Part shown: in pieces, positions 32,415 to 43,299 of the stretch
Position numbering within the stretch: the first letter of the stretch is position 1
Layout of the letters: every line of letters starts with the position of its first letter
Assembly: GCA_963978895.1 (NCBI GenBank)
Contig: OZ022239.1
Location: forward strand, 32,809,454-32,873,453
Length of the DNA: 64,000 nucleotides
From: Erpobdella octoculata
Lineage: Eukaryota > Annelida > Clitellata > Hirudinida > Erpobdellidae
Reading direction: 5' to 3'
Program-made: the position numbers and the translations under genes
Notes under the pieces: generated by a model
The model's database searches: none
Told to the model about the DNA's origin: nothing
Seen by the model: only the letters and a program-made list of their open reading frames with translations

Positions 32415-35400
32415 AAACTACAATTATTTTTTTTTTTAAATTAAAAAAATTATTAATAAATAATAATGGCCTTGAAGCCCATTAGTAGGACTTATACCAC
32501 TATAAATTTGTCAAAATATTATTATTAAATTATGCTAACGGCTAGGGCACTCTCGAGAAGTTCTAAGAACGACATTCTTTCTGGCGGAATCTGCATGTGG
32601 CGAGCTTTTATAGCCGCCTAGAATCATGGAGTAATAAATTAAATGCATAAATTCATTAGTTTTATACAAATAAAAAAATAGTAGATGTAGATTTCACATA
32701 CGCAAAATAGTAACACCGTCATTATTTTGCAGAATCGTGCCTTGATTTCAAAACATGACAATTTAAAACCAATCATGATCAAATACAACATGTCATTAAA
32801 TAATGATTCATCATTTGACAAAGAGATCACATGTGTTTACAAAGTTTTCATTTATAAGAAAAAAAATGCCTGCTCAAAATGTTGATAATCACAATACACT
32901 AAACTTCAGTGATTATGTAATTTCACCATATCATTGTTCCTGTTTATTAGACTTTCTTACACTAGAGGTGCAGGTGACATAGAAATCTTACCTGCATTAT
33001 TAACGATCGCTTATAATGCAAGGTGCACTGGTTAAGCAAGAAAAAAAATGAAAGAGCTAAAAATAGCATGAAAATCCCAACAAAACAGTTTCTTTTAAGA
33101 GTATCGTGTCAGTTATTATTATGAACATTTTCAGCAGGCTCTCATTATACATAAGATCTACCAAGGATAGGTTTATCTATATGCCTTTAAACACACATAC
33201 ACAGAAATCACAATAACACATTATTATCACTGAAAACCTCACATAACTCTAACAACTTAAATAATTCACCCAACCACTCACCGCCTTTCTAATATTATTC
33301 CATTTCATATCTCTTTCCAGATGCCTATCCTCCCAACGTAGAATTATTCCCGCTAAAAGATTGTAGAGAACAGAACCTATGCCGAAAACTTCACTGGCCT
33401 CTCCTAGCTGTGGGATATCCTCTAGTAACTTTAAAGAAAATTATCTTAAATATTTATTCAGAAAAACTGTAAAAAAAGTATTTAAATAACAATAAACAAA
33501 TAAACTTTGTTAAGTAGTTTATTTGAAAAAAAATTTGATTTGAAAATTCAACAATAATTGACAAAAATTGTTAAAAATTCTAGTAGAACACACAAAATGA
33601 CTAAAGATATAGGAATCATGTCAATCCCCACCTAAAATAGATATATTCGGGTTTTAAGGGATGTAGAAATAGTAAAAACTGAGGTTTTAAGTTCAATGTC
33701 GAATACATTTTGAAACATCTTTTAGTAATTTTGCTGCCGATTTAATGCATACTTCATGTGTGTAGTGGAAAATCCCAGTGGTGTTAGTCGCAGTTGGTAC
33801 ACAGATTGAAAAAGAGACTACCAAGTAGTTTTTTTTGTTTTCTGCTTCAATTAAACTGACTGTGTATGAATAGAATGTGTAAGCTGTGTATAGCTAACTC
33901 TACAGCTGTGTATAGCTAACTCTACAGCTGTGTATAGCTAACTCTACAGCTGTGTATAGCTAACTATACAGCTGTGTATTTATTACTAACGCTTCTATTT
34001 GCTTCACCTGATGTTTGTTTGTTTGTAAGAAAAACTTGCAATCTATTTTTCGATTACTTCCCATTGATCTTTTGATTTCAAATTTTCCACTTAAACATAC
34101 TTTTGAAGACAATACACCACGAGGCAGTGATGGCCGTTGGCTCCCGCCTAAGATTTTCGGAACAAAGAATTGGAAAATTTAATATGGAGGGTTTTAGAAA
34201 AAATTTGGGGGCGGGATTTTCCAACAAAATTCTTTTGGATAAATAAATAAATAAAGATAAATAAAAAGAAGTTTTAGAAAACTTTTGAAAAAGTACTTAA
34301 GACTACCCCCCCCCCCCCCATTAATCTTGAGACCGTAGTTTATAAAAAAGTATTTTTTATTTTTCATTTGTTTATATTCCAGTGCAATACGTAACATTTA
34401 CTGACTTGCAGATAACCATTGAGCTTTAAAATTAACATTAACACCTGTAAGCCTGCTTCTTGAAAATACAACAGGTAAGCTCAAACAGAAAAAAAACGAT
34501 TTGAGAAAGTCGGAAAAACCCATAGAGCCCAACCTATAAATAGATTTGCATAACCTAACCATGATGAAATACAAAATACTCACCTAGAGATATAAGTGAG
34601 TAAGAGAAACCGTGCTATAGAATGATATAGCTCATAATTTTGAATACACTATAACATAAACAAAAATAAGCAAGCAAACCAAGACAGACAAACAAGCAAA
34701 TCCACCAACCTCTTTAGCAATGCATGAATGACATAGAAACGTAAGAAGGATGAATATGTCGCCCTCCATTTCGTTGTCTCTGTCTTCCCTGTTTGCAGCA
34801 AACACACAGGAAAAATCACTGAGTTTGGCTACGTATTGATTAGGACCAGAACCAGGTCCGGTATCGTCATACTTGATGGACTTAACTGTTTCGAAGATGA
34901 AAAACCACAATAATAATGATTCTTACTGTCACTGCTACAAGCATCGCATTAACCATCCACACTATCAGAATAACCATCTATAGTAATCTACACTATCAGA
35001 ATAACTATACACACTCTCAGAATAACCATACACACTATTAGAATAACTATACACACTATCAGAATAACTATACACACTATCAGAATAACCATACACACTA
35101 TCAGAATAACCATACACACTATTAGAATAACCATACACACTATCAGAATAACCATCAGCACTTTTAATATTCAACATCAACTAAGATTATAATCACCACC
35201 ACCTTCATCAGCACTGTTAGCACAACCAGCTTACCATCCCATTTCAGGAAACACAGCCTGCACTCTCTGTTAAGATAAATCGCTCCATCAACTATGCCCT
35301 TCATCAAGTGACACAGCTGTCTGTTGGTTGGAATCGTCATGCCAACCATCTCAAACAATTCTCTCTCACCTGAATTTCAGGAGAAATGTTTTTGATGATT

Positions 35401-38400
35401 TACGAGTAATTTCTAACTGACATTTTATTAATATATTTTTAGTGATAAAACTTTTATAACTTTTTTTCAATTTGATATTCTGAATGATTAATTAACTGTA
35501 ATTTTTTTTTCTAACAAACATCGTGCTTTTTCAAAAAAAAATCTGATAAAACTCAGAGATACCTTACCTTACAACAACTTTTCTTTATTTCACATAAATT
35601 GCAAGAGTGCTTCTCAATAATTTTTATCAGATATAAATTCAACCTAGCCAGTATTATATACAGTGTTATAACTTATCAATTGTTGAATCTATGATACAGA
35701 TGTGCTGGAGTAGAAAGCAGTAATTCAATCAATGACAATCAAACCTTTGATAAAACAAGATAATCAATCTTAACCAGATTACTATCCTTACCAGATTAAC
35801 ATCTTAACCAGATTACTATCCTAACCAGATTACTATCTTAACCAGATTACTATCTTAACCAGATTACTATCTTAACCAGATTACTACGTTAATGCTATTG
35901 CCACGGCGTGGCATGTAGACAGTGCCCAGAGTGTCCTCAACCAAGGGATACAATATAGGAAGCTCAACCTCATAAGAAGGCAAGGAATAGTCGATTCGCC
36001 AAGCTCTTGCAACACGAGAATTGACTTCCATGTTTTCCTGCTGGTGTTCAATAAATCTTGGCACTCCAGATGGCCACAGCACGTCCCTGGCAATCTGCAA
36101 AAAACATAAATACTAAAAATACCTTAATAATCATTATCATTATGGTCGCCATAATCATCATCTTCAACATCATGATTGCCACCATTATCATCACTATCAT
36201 CTCTCCAACATTCTTCAAGAGCTGTTATTGACAGTTCTTCAGGAAATTAAGACCAGATTGAAAAAAAACATGTAAGAATTTTTTACATATAAAAAATAAA
36301 GTGGCAAAAGTAACTGCATCCTCTCTTAAGACAATATACACCAGATACCAGCCAACTTGCAAAAATCAAAAAGCAACAGAAATTCAGAGTGAAAGAAAAA
36401 CAAGAAAAATGTACTCAACGCAAACGTATTTTTTTATGCCCATGCTCAAAAAAGAACATTCTCCATGCAGTGCATGCCTGTAGATACTTTTCAAGAGATT
36501 CACAATCTCTTCATTATCGCAAAGATCACTGAAATACCTGAAAAAAAACAAAATAAACCAAATTTACCTATTACTTGAATCAAAAAGTATTGAACAGAGA
36601 AAACCAAATCAACTTGCTTCTTCTTCAAGCTGGTTATAATATTGCAAAATGGCAGAGGACAGCAATCTTCATCACATTCTGCCTGGTGTTTGATTATGTC
36701 AACCAGTTTATAGGCCTCAATTGAACCACCAAATTCGAGACTATCTTCAACGTCCTTGTTTTCCTTGCGAGCCTGAAACGAATTTCAAAAGGTAAATTGA
36801 CTCAGTCGATTCCCCTGTGAAACAGATTAAAAAAAAAACTGTTTGCAATGATAAACTGTTGTTTCATATAGAAAGGTCAATGGTAGGTCAGAGTTCTATA
36901 AGATTAGCATTAATTTATTCCCAGAAGAATTATTTCTATGTTTAATTATACCGATTGCACACGTTTTGATGGTCTATAACAAACAAGTAGAGAGAGAGAG
37001 AGAGAAAGTTTGAAAAACTAGAAATGACATATATTTAATATATTTATATAAAGCTCAAAGTGGCAGTGTGTAGTTGATTTTTAATAACTCCATAATTAAT
37101 GAAGGGATCGGCAAGAAATTTAAGATGGTGGAGTCTGGCCAACAAAGGAAATTTTTAAACAAAAAAGAGATATAATTTGTATATACATATATATATTTAT
37201 ATATGTATATACATATATCTATTCAACAATATCATTACATTCAGGCACTCTTTTTCCATGCAGAATTTCTGGTCGCAAGATTTTCTCATCAATTCAATGC
37301 GTTGTGGATCTTTTATAACTGATTAAAAAACGAAGTAATTTTTTTCAAAATTTTGCACATAATTTTATAACAAACTTTTGTTGTATACAATTACAGTTAT
37401 TATGCATTTGTATGGTATTTTATAATCGAATATATTATTGAAAAATATATTCCAATCATAGAGTATTTTCTCTTAAAAAAAATTGAAGGTTTTCATTACC
37501 ATATTCTTCTTCTTCCTCTTCAACACTCTCTTCCACTTGTTCCTCAGCAGTGATAGTCTCTTCGGCATTCTCTTCCACTGGTTCCTCAGCTGAACTAATA
37601 TCCACACCCATATCACCAATGGCAGCTACTTTGGAAAAACAAATATAACATTTTCTACATGTTTCGAACTCAAAAATGTTAAAATAGAAACAAAAACCAT
37701 GTTTTTCTTTACCCATCAAATCCGGATAATCTTCCAACAGCCTGACATTTTCATCATCAATTACTACAAAGACAGAACTTCTGGGACTATCAACCTCGAG
37801 GTCGCAGTCACCTGCCAGAAATGCAAGCATCTTAGCAACGGATTCTTTTGAAAAATTTAGAATTAATAAAATAATCATTAACTCGGCAATTAAAACAAGA
37901 ATGGTCACTAAAAAAGTTGAATTAGTCATTAAAAAAAGTTAAAATAGTCACTAAAAAAATTAAGAAAAACTTACGAAAATTTTTCTGATTAGATTTTACG
38001 GAGCCTAATTACAAGAGTTTAAATAATAAATACTAAAATATTTTAAATAAATACTGACATATATCAATTAATGCTTATATATTTATAGAGCAACTTCTAC
38101 AGAGCTCTGTTGGCAGCAAATTTAAAAAGCTTGGTTTCATGTGACGTTACCTGCTGATCTTTCATGAAATAGATTAGATGTCAAGCAAGGAGTCGATCCT
38201 CAAACTTTCACACACAAACACTTATTTTGGCAGCTAATAAATGAATGACAGGATAGGATAATTTGGATAAAATAATTATTATACGAAAAAATTTTTATGA
38301 ATAAACTAGCGGGGATTTTAGAGGTTTTTTATCGTTTTCTTCTCGCTCTTATTTCCTTCACCGTTTGCTTTCCTGCTCCCTGTCGCTTTCCCGTTCCCAC

Positions 38401-40637
38401 TTGCTCTCCCATTCCCGGTCGCATTCCCTTTCCTGCTTGCTCTTTCGTTCTCGGTCGCTTTTCCGTTCTCGCTTGTTTTCCCATTCTCGTTCATTTTCTA
38501 GTTCCCGTTTCCGCTGGCTCTCCTGCTCATTTTGTGACCGATTTAATTTTTTTCCACTAAAACCTTCCTCCATTGACTCTCAAGGTTGTGTGAAAATTTC
38601 ATTACGATCGGATGAATGGTGTAGCAAGCATAAGTTACATACACACACACACACATAATCTTATTTATATATATATATAGATTGTTAATACTTTATTTGT
38701 CATACAAATATTTGGTAAAGTTCTAGTATAGCGTCATCGGCCGATTTCTATGAAAAATGACCGGGTTTTAACGTAAATGATGTTTAAAACATAAATAAAG
38801 TCTAATTACAACATAAATAACTAAAAAAAACAAAAATTATAGCACTTTAGAACATTTAAGAGTTGCTCCCGAGGCTACTGTAGTTCCCAATGAAGATCTA
38901 TTTGTCAACAGCAATAGAAGTGAATAGTAGGAATAAAGAAAATAAAAATTAAACACATTTCGAATGGAAATAGACAATTTAGGAGAATAAATTAAAAAAT
39001 TAAATTATGGAAATTAAAACTTGAAAAATAATAGTTTGTTTTAGAAGTACGAGTTGCGTAACCCGCTCCATGTCTAAAACAGTTTCTTTAAATGCGACGG
39101 TTTTGTCAATACGCCTTAAGACAAATAAAAAAAACATTAAGAACAATAAATTAGCAGTCAAACACCAAGAAAAAATAAAACAATATCAAAGTAAAAGTAC
39201 TCGGTTGTCTTTATTACGGTTTCAACCATATTTCTTGGAGCAGAAATTCTGAGTTTTAGAGGTCATGGTGGCTACCAGAATCGTCTGGAGAGTGAACGAG
39301 AAAGCGACCAGAAAAAGGAGAGCAAGCGTGAGCAAGAAAGCGATCGAGAGCGGAAAAGTGACCAGGAGCGGAAAAGCGAGCGAGAGCGGGGAAGGAAACG
39401 GGAGCGAGAGAAAAAAACGATAGAAAAACTCCGGGCAAGGCCGGGTACCCGGCTAGTCATGGATAAATTTCCGCTCAGCCCTTTGATTTTTTTAAATTTA
39501 AGATGCATATTAAATAATTGAACAATTATTTTGAACACTCTAACACTTACTTGTTATTTTATTATTTTTTTAAATTTTATTTTAATATTAACTCTTCGTT
39601 ACTTTTCTTTCCTTGAATTGAATTATTCTGCGTATCAACACTGCCTTTGGATATTCTTGCTTAAAGTCGGTTTTTAGTGAATTTTTCTGTAAGAAACTTT
39701 TTCGTAGTATGTTCTGATTAATGTTCTAAGCTTATTCTATTAAACAGTTTTTTAAATCGAGTTTTTATAGAAATCGGCCGATGACGCTATACTAGAACTT
39801 TACCAAATATTTAATTTAAATAACATAAATTAATAAAAGACCTGGAATGGTGTCACCGACGACATTGAGGTTCCTGACACCATCAGTTATCATCTCAACA
39901 GATGAGAAGTCATTGACTTCTGTTGGACGTGCCTCTGAGCCCGATGCATCAGAGTAGCCAGATGGAAAACTAGCAATGGTATCAGCATCACTGTTTAAGG
40001 CCTCGGTTACTCTCGTCGGCATAACTTGCATGCTTGACGGGAGATTTTCATTTGGGCTATGCAACACGGGGATGTTCGATGACTTGACCGTCTTTGCTAT
40101 ATCCAGAACCATGTTTTCTGTTATTTCTACGATGTTTTCTGTCATTATAGAACAAATCAAATCGATTCTTGTCGTATTGGAAGCCAAAAACTTTTTTAAT
40201 GCTAGCTAGCTAGCTGCTACTGAATTTTAAAATGCTAACACTTAACACGACCGACATACAAAACGAAAACGAAAGTTGCTTTATCAATCAATTAAACAAA
40301 AGAAAACAAAAATACAAAGTCGCATAACACAAACAAAAACTTATGAACAATATATCAATATTGTAATTTAAAATATTACAAGCTCAGAAAGGTCATATCA
40401 CACAGAACTTTCTTTTCGAACAATATAGATTTTTTTTGGATTTCTCCCAAAGAGCTTGATTTTTGAAAGCTACAAGTCCCCCATAAAATTAATATTAATT
40501 AATATTAATAAATTATTTATTTTATAATTTGTTTTTATTGTTAAAAAAATTTAATTTATATTGCTTAAAAAGATAAATTAGCAGACTACAACACAACAAA
40601 AATGCACATAGTAAATTAACTCACCTTTATTTGACAT
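31883..40637 (-). CDS. Unrecognised gene: TAZ-like zinc motif plus kinase-like domain
   Basis: I do not recognise an orthologue. Minus-strand exons: 40637-40625, 40201-39842, 37811-37713, 37628-37500, 37318-37239, 36772-36618, 36537-36426, 36094-35888, 35364-35235, 34885-34710, 33428-33282, 33027-32992, 31963-31883; 1725 nt, 574 aa. Residues 1-125 are unstructured-looking; 158-200 is a Glu-rich stretch. Residues 215-270 have C-X4-C-X4-C (SCDQKFCMEKEC) and later H-X3-C-X4-C-X4-C (HQAECDEDCCPLPFC), the spacing of CBP/p300 TAZ motifs. Residues 350-560 resemble a protein kinase: LCHLMKGIVDGAIYLN (helix E), FLKWDVKS where HRD-LKS is usual, AKLSDFS where DFG is usual. Catalytic Asp residues remain but HRD and DFG are altered, suggesting a pseudokinase. 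Less certain: a GC donor at 36617, the weak donor at 36425 and the choice of acceptor near 35365. Confidence 0.72.
32186..32480. repeat. Tandem duplication carrying expanded TA runs
   Basis: Two direct copies of a unit (TTCATAATATAT, TA run, TATAATAAACTACAATTATT, T/A runs, TAATAATGGCCTTGAAGCC) lie side by side in the last intron of the minus-strand gene. The TA run is about 45 bp in the first copy and about 85 bp in the second. Confidence 0.9.
33878..33985. repeat. 22 bp minisatellite, about 4 copies
   Basis: The unit AGCTGTGTATAGCTAACTCT plus AC repeats four times almost perfectly in an intron of the minus-strand gene. Confidence 0.95.
34950..35160. repeat. 21 bp minisatellite, about 9 copies
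   Basis: The unit ACTATCAGAATAACTATACA plus C repeats about nine times within the 350 bp intron between the exons at 35235 and 34885. Because the unit is a multiple of three and has no stop on the minus strand, that strand is open with a 7-residue repeat (SVYGYSD type). Splice sites on both sides argue that it is intronic. Confidence 0.92.
35775..35890. repeat. 17 bp minisatellite touching a splice donor
   Basis: The unit CTTAACCAGATTACTAT repeats six to seven times and ends at the exon boundary 35888. On the minus strand the splice donor GTAGTAATCTGGTTAA is itself a variant of the unit (ATAGTAATCTGGTTAAG). Confidence 0.9.
38306..38681 (-). mobile_element. Non-autonomous Helitron-like element, copy 2
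   Basis: Minus-strand 5' end TCTATATATATATATAAAT preceded by host A, then a TG run, CATCCGATCG and TGAAATTT words as in copy 1, and GAGCGGGA-type blocks. The 3' end is CCTCTAAAATCCCCGCTAG followed by host T. Compared with copy 1 the hairpin bases between CCTCTAAAA and CCCCGCTAG are deleted, so this copy has lost its 3' hairpin. It sits in the second intron of the minus-strand gene. Confidence 0.78.
38706..39811. mobile_element. 1.1 kb element with about 50 bp terminal inverted repeats
   Basis: Left end (38706-38753): AATATTTGGTAAAGTTCTAG, TATAGCGTCATCGG, CCGATTTCTAT. The right end (39764-39811) is its near-perfect complement. The interior is AT-rich, has no transposase, and includes a Helitron-type 3' fragment ending at 39456. 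A related single end lies at 24918. The superfamily is not identified; the flanks are A/T-rich and no certain target duplication can be read. Confidence 0.8.
39255..39456 (+). mobile_element. Helitron-like 3' fragment, copy 3
   Basis: GAGCGAGAAAGCGA-type blocks, then CTCCGGGCAAGGCCGGGTAC and CCGGCTAG followed by T. This is the 3' end of the same family as 23957-24898, with a slightly decayed hairpin at 39431-39445. It is nested inside the 1.1 kb TIR element; its 5' part is not recognisable. Confidence 0.7.
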
Positions 40638-40959
40638 TCCTAAAATAAATAAAACCAGCAGTTGGCCACTAAACGATACTTGGACCAAACATTAACAAGC
40701 TATGAATTATAATGAGGTTTATTGGGTTTTCCAGACGTCATTGACAGAGGCGTGGATTGGGGGCAGCTGAGGGGGGGAGCCACGGCTCCCCTCAAGATTT
40801 TTTCACCAAATAGAAAAAATATCTTTTCTAGCTCACCTATGAATGAGTATTTAGATTATTTATTATTAAACAGTATTTATTAAACTTTTTGAATTATATC
40901 TACTTATAATCTACCTACTGCTAATATTTTTCATTCTTTTAGTGCTTAGTTTTTTGCAC

Positions 40960-41370
40960 TTTTTACTTTTCCTATAATTATCTCTCCATCTCTTGTTCTT
41001 TTTCACTGGCTTCCTCTTAAATATAGGGTGATTTTTAAAATTTGCTTACTAATGGTTAAAATTAAAAATTGCTCTTCTCCATCCTACCTAACTAACTTAA
41101 TAAAAATCCCTCCTAAGTCTGGTCTTTGATCTTTCTCTCTTAGCCACTTTCGTATTTTTTCTGTTAAGCATTCTTTTCCTAAATGCTCTTTTTCCTACTC
41201 TGGTCCCTTTCTCTGGAACTCTCTTCCTACTTATCTTACTAAATCTACTTCTCTCGCTGTTTTCCGTCGGGGGCTTAAAACTTATCTGTTTAATAAGTTC
41301 ATGTCCGAACACTATTGAACGCCAAGAAAATAGCGCTATAAAAATTGTATCGATTGATTGCTTGCTTTCG
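40960..41370 (+). mobile_element. Captured LINE 3' fragment inside the hAT-like element
   Basis: The plus strand reads HWLPLKYRVIFKICLL, SPSYLTNLI, then (after stops) FLWNSLPTYLTKSTSLAVFR and LKTYLFNKFMSEHY stop, the C-terminal signature of CR1/L2-type reverse transcriptases. After the stop come AATAGCGCTATAAAAATTG and TCGATTGATTG, like an L2-type 3' UTR and tail. The same fragment occurs in copy A (22700-23060, opposite strand). The long minus-strand frame over it (Arg/Lys-rich) is antisense. Confidence 0.75.
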
Positions 41371-41402
41371 GTCCATCCGATCGAACTCGTATGAAATTTA
41401 GA

Positions 41403-42775
41403 CAGGGACGTAAATTGGGGGGGGGCAGGGGGGGGCATTTGCCCCCCCCTGATTTTCAAAATTTGAATTTTTTTTTACCTAGAGTTTACTATATATTTAT
41501 TTAATTTTAACTTTAATGATGCAATGCGTATTGGAATCTTTCCGGCGTGTATAGACAATTCGCCCCCCTTGATTTCCAAAATTAAATTTTTTTTTACTTA
41601 GAGTTTACTATGTAATATGTTAATTTTAACTTTACTTAACCTCGTGATGATTCAATGCGTATTGGAATTCTGTTTGCGTGTGTAGACAATTTTATATCTT
41701 AGCTCGATGCTAGATTTACCAATAACTGCAGAGTAATAATTTGTGTATCAGTGTTGGTCCAAAAATTAGCTGTTTTCTGTGCCAAAATACAATAAGAGAA
41801 CTCGTTAAATTTTACCCTATTAGTGGTATTAATACAATGTTGATTCCCTCACAGCTGTCTACATCAGTTATTATTTATTACACAAAAATAAAACAAAATT
41901 ATACCCACCCCATTTTGGACATCTTTTTTATAAATTTTTATTTAGGTTACAATCTCTGTTTGTTTGTGTGTGTGTCTTTCTCTGTACGCAAATCTTGCAA
42001 GTGAAATTTAACCAGCATTTTGACTAGCTAGGAAGTTGAAACTTTCAGCACAGCTTTATATTTGATGAAAATACATGATTCAATTTAAAAAAAAAACTTT
42101 GAACATCTTTTGCATTTCTAAATTGAATGTATTTGAAATCAAAGTTTGTGTTGAAAAACTTGTTTTTCCTTTACTTGTTTTACTAATCCTGTACTTGCCC
42201 CTGCAATATGATTAAATCATTCATCCCCCTTATACCCAGTGGCGCGTGTCGAATATAGAATTTTTTGGTGGGGATTTACTTCAGAAATTTTTATATTCTC
42301 TTCCAAAAAGCTGATAACCGGTAAGGGGTAGTCGTAAGTATTTTTCAAATTTTTTTTCAAAGACTTTTAATTTCTCCTCCCAAAAAAGCTACGGTCGTCT
42401 TCTAAAAACAAGGTATTATACCCAAAAAAATTTCAATTGATACTCTGATGGGGGATGCATTTCCCCATCCCTCTCTGCTTGTACCTACGTATTCATATAA
42501 ATGTAAAAAGTAATGTGTGTGTGAGAGCATTCGTTTATCACATCCAAGCCGCAGGAGCAATTTTAACAACATTTGGCATTCAGGTAACTTCATTGATAAG
42601 AAAATTTTGAAAAATTAAAAAAAAAATCTGTTATTTCTTTGACGTTTCGTTGGCAAAAACGAAAAAAAAAACTAAGCACAAAAAACCCGGACAACACCGG
42701 GTAACCCTGTCAGTAAGCTATATAATGGCGGGAAAATTTTGCCCCCCCCTGGAAAATGCTGAATTTACGTCCCTG
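41403..42775. mobile_element. Second hAT-type element nested in copy B
   Basis: Ends are CAGGGACGTAAATTGGGGGG at 41403 and the complement of CAGGGACGTAAATTC ending at 42775. The octamer AATTTAGA is duplicated exactly (41395-41402 and 42776-42783). The pre-insertion site, with the octamer only once, survives in copy A at 22617-22624. The interior is AT-rich, non-coding, and includes a Helitron remnant. Confidence 0.92.
42493..42712 (+). mobile_element. Helitron-like remnant, copy 4
   Basis: Start TCATATAAATGTAAAAAGTA resembles the copy 1 start. The end has the hairpin CCCGGACAACACCGGG (42685-42700), 12 bases, then TCAG before T, so the CTAG end has mutated but the spacing is kept. It is the third nesting level at this place. 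Confidence 0.6.
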
Positions 42776-43299
42776 AATTTAGACTCGTATATCTGTCCTA
42801 GCTTGACGAACAATTAGCATATTCTTATCTTACACGGTTGCTTGAGCTCTCTCACCAAGATTTTTCCAATTCATTTTAAATTATTTTTATTAGCTCACAC
42901 ACGATTGAGTATTTAGATTAGTTTATGAAAGCAATATTTATCATACTTGTTGATTAATATCCAATTAGTTAAAAATCTCTGCTATTATTTTCCGATTTTT
43001 CATTAGTACCTTTAGTCGATTTGCTCGTGATGATTCAGTGGACAATTTTGTAAAAATGAAAGAACGTCGATACCCTTTGTTACATTCATAATTTAAACGC
43101 TTTTTGTCTGCACTCAATATTAAATAAAAGTTAACTTTTTCTAAACCGTTTTTTTTAACTAATATGATGATTTACATGAAAATACAACGTACAAATGTAT
43201 ATTGGGATGGTCATTTTTGTTTCAAATTTCTCTGGGTTAAAGTTAAAAAATCTTCGCCCCCCCTCAACATTTTGCTGAATCCACGCCTCTGGTCATTGA

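Larger units (their letters stand above)
40745..43291. mobile_element. hAT-like chimeric element, copy B, with 8 bp target duplication
   Basis: Ends are CAGAGGCGTGGATTGGGGG at 40745 and the complement of CAGAGGCGTGGATTCAGC ending at 43291. The octamer GTCATTGA flanks both sides exactly (40737-40744 and 43292-43299). Length 2547 bp, of which 1381 bp is a later nested insertion plus its extra target copy. The inside carries a 3' LINE fragment and no hAT transposase, so it is non-autonomous. Copy A at 22431-23275 is a relative. Confidence 0.92.

Noticed and set aside
34950..35885. CRISPR-like regularly spaced repeats
   Set aside because: These are head-to-tail minisatellites without unique spacers, in an animal intron.
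41097..41459. 120-codon Arg/Lys-rich minus-strand frame, repeated at 22714-22929
   Set aside because: It is antisense to the C-terminal LINE reverse transcriptase fragment, which has the recognisable sequence on the other strand.
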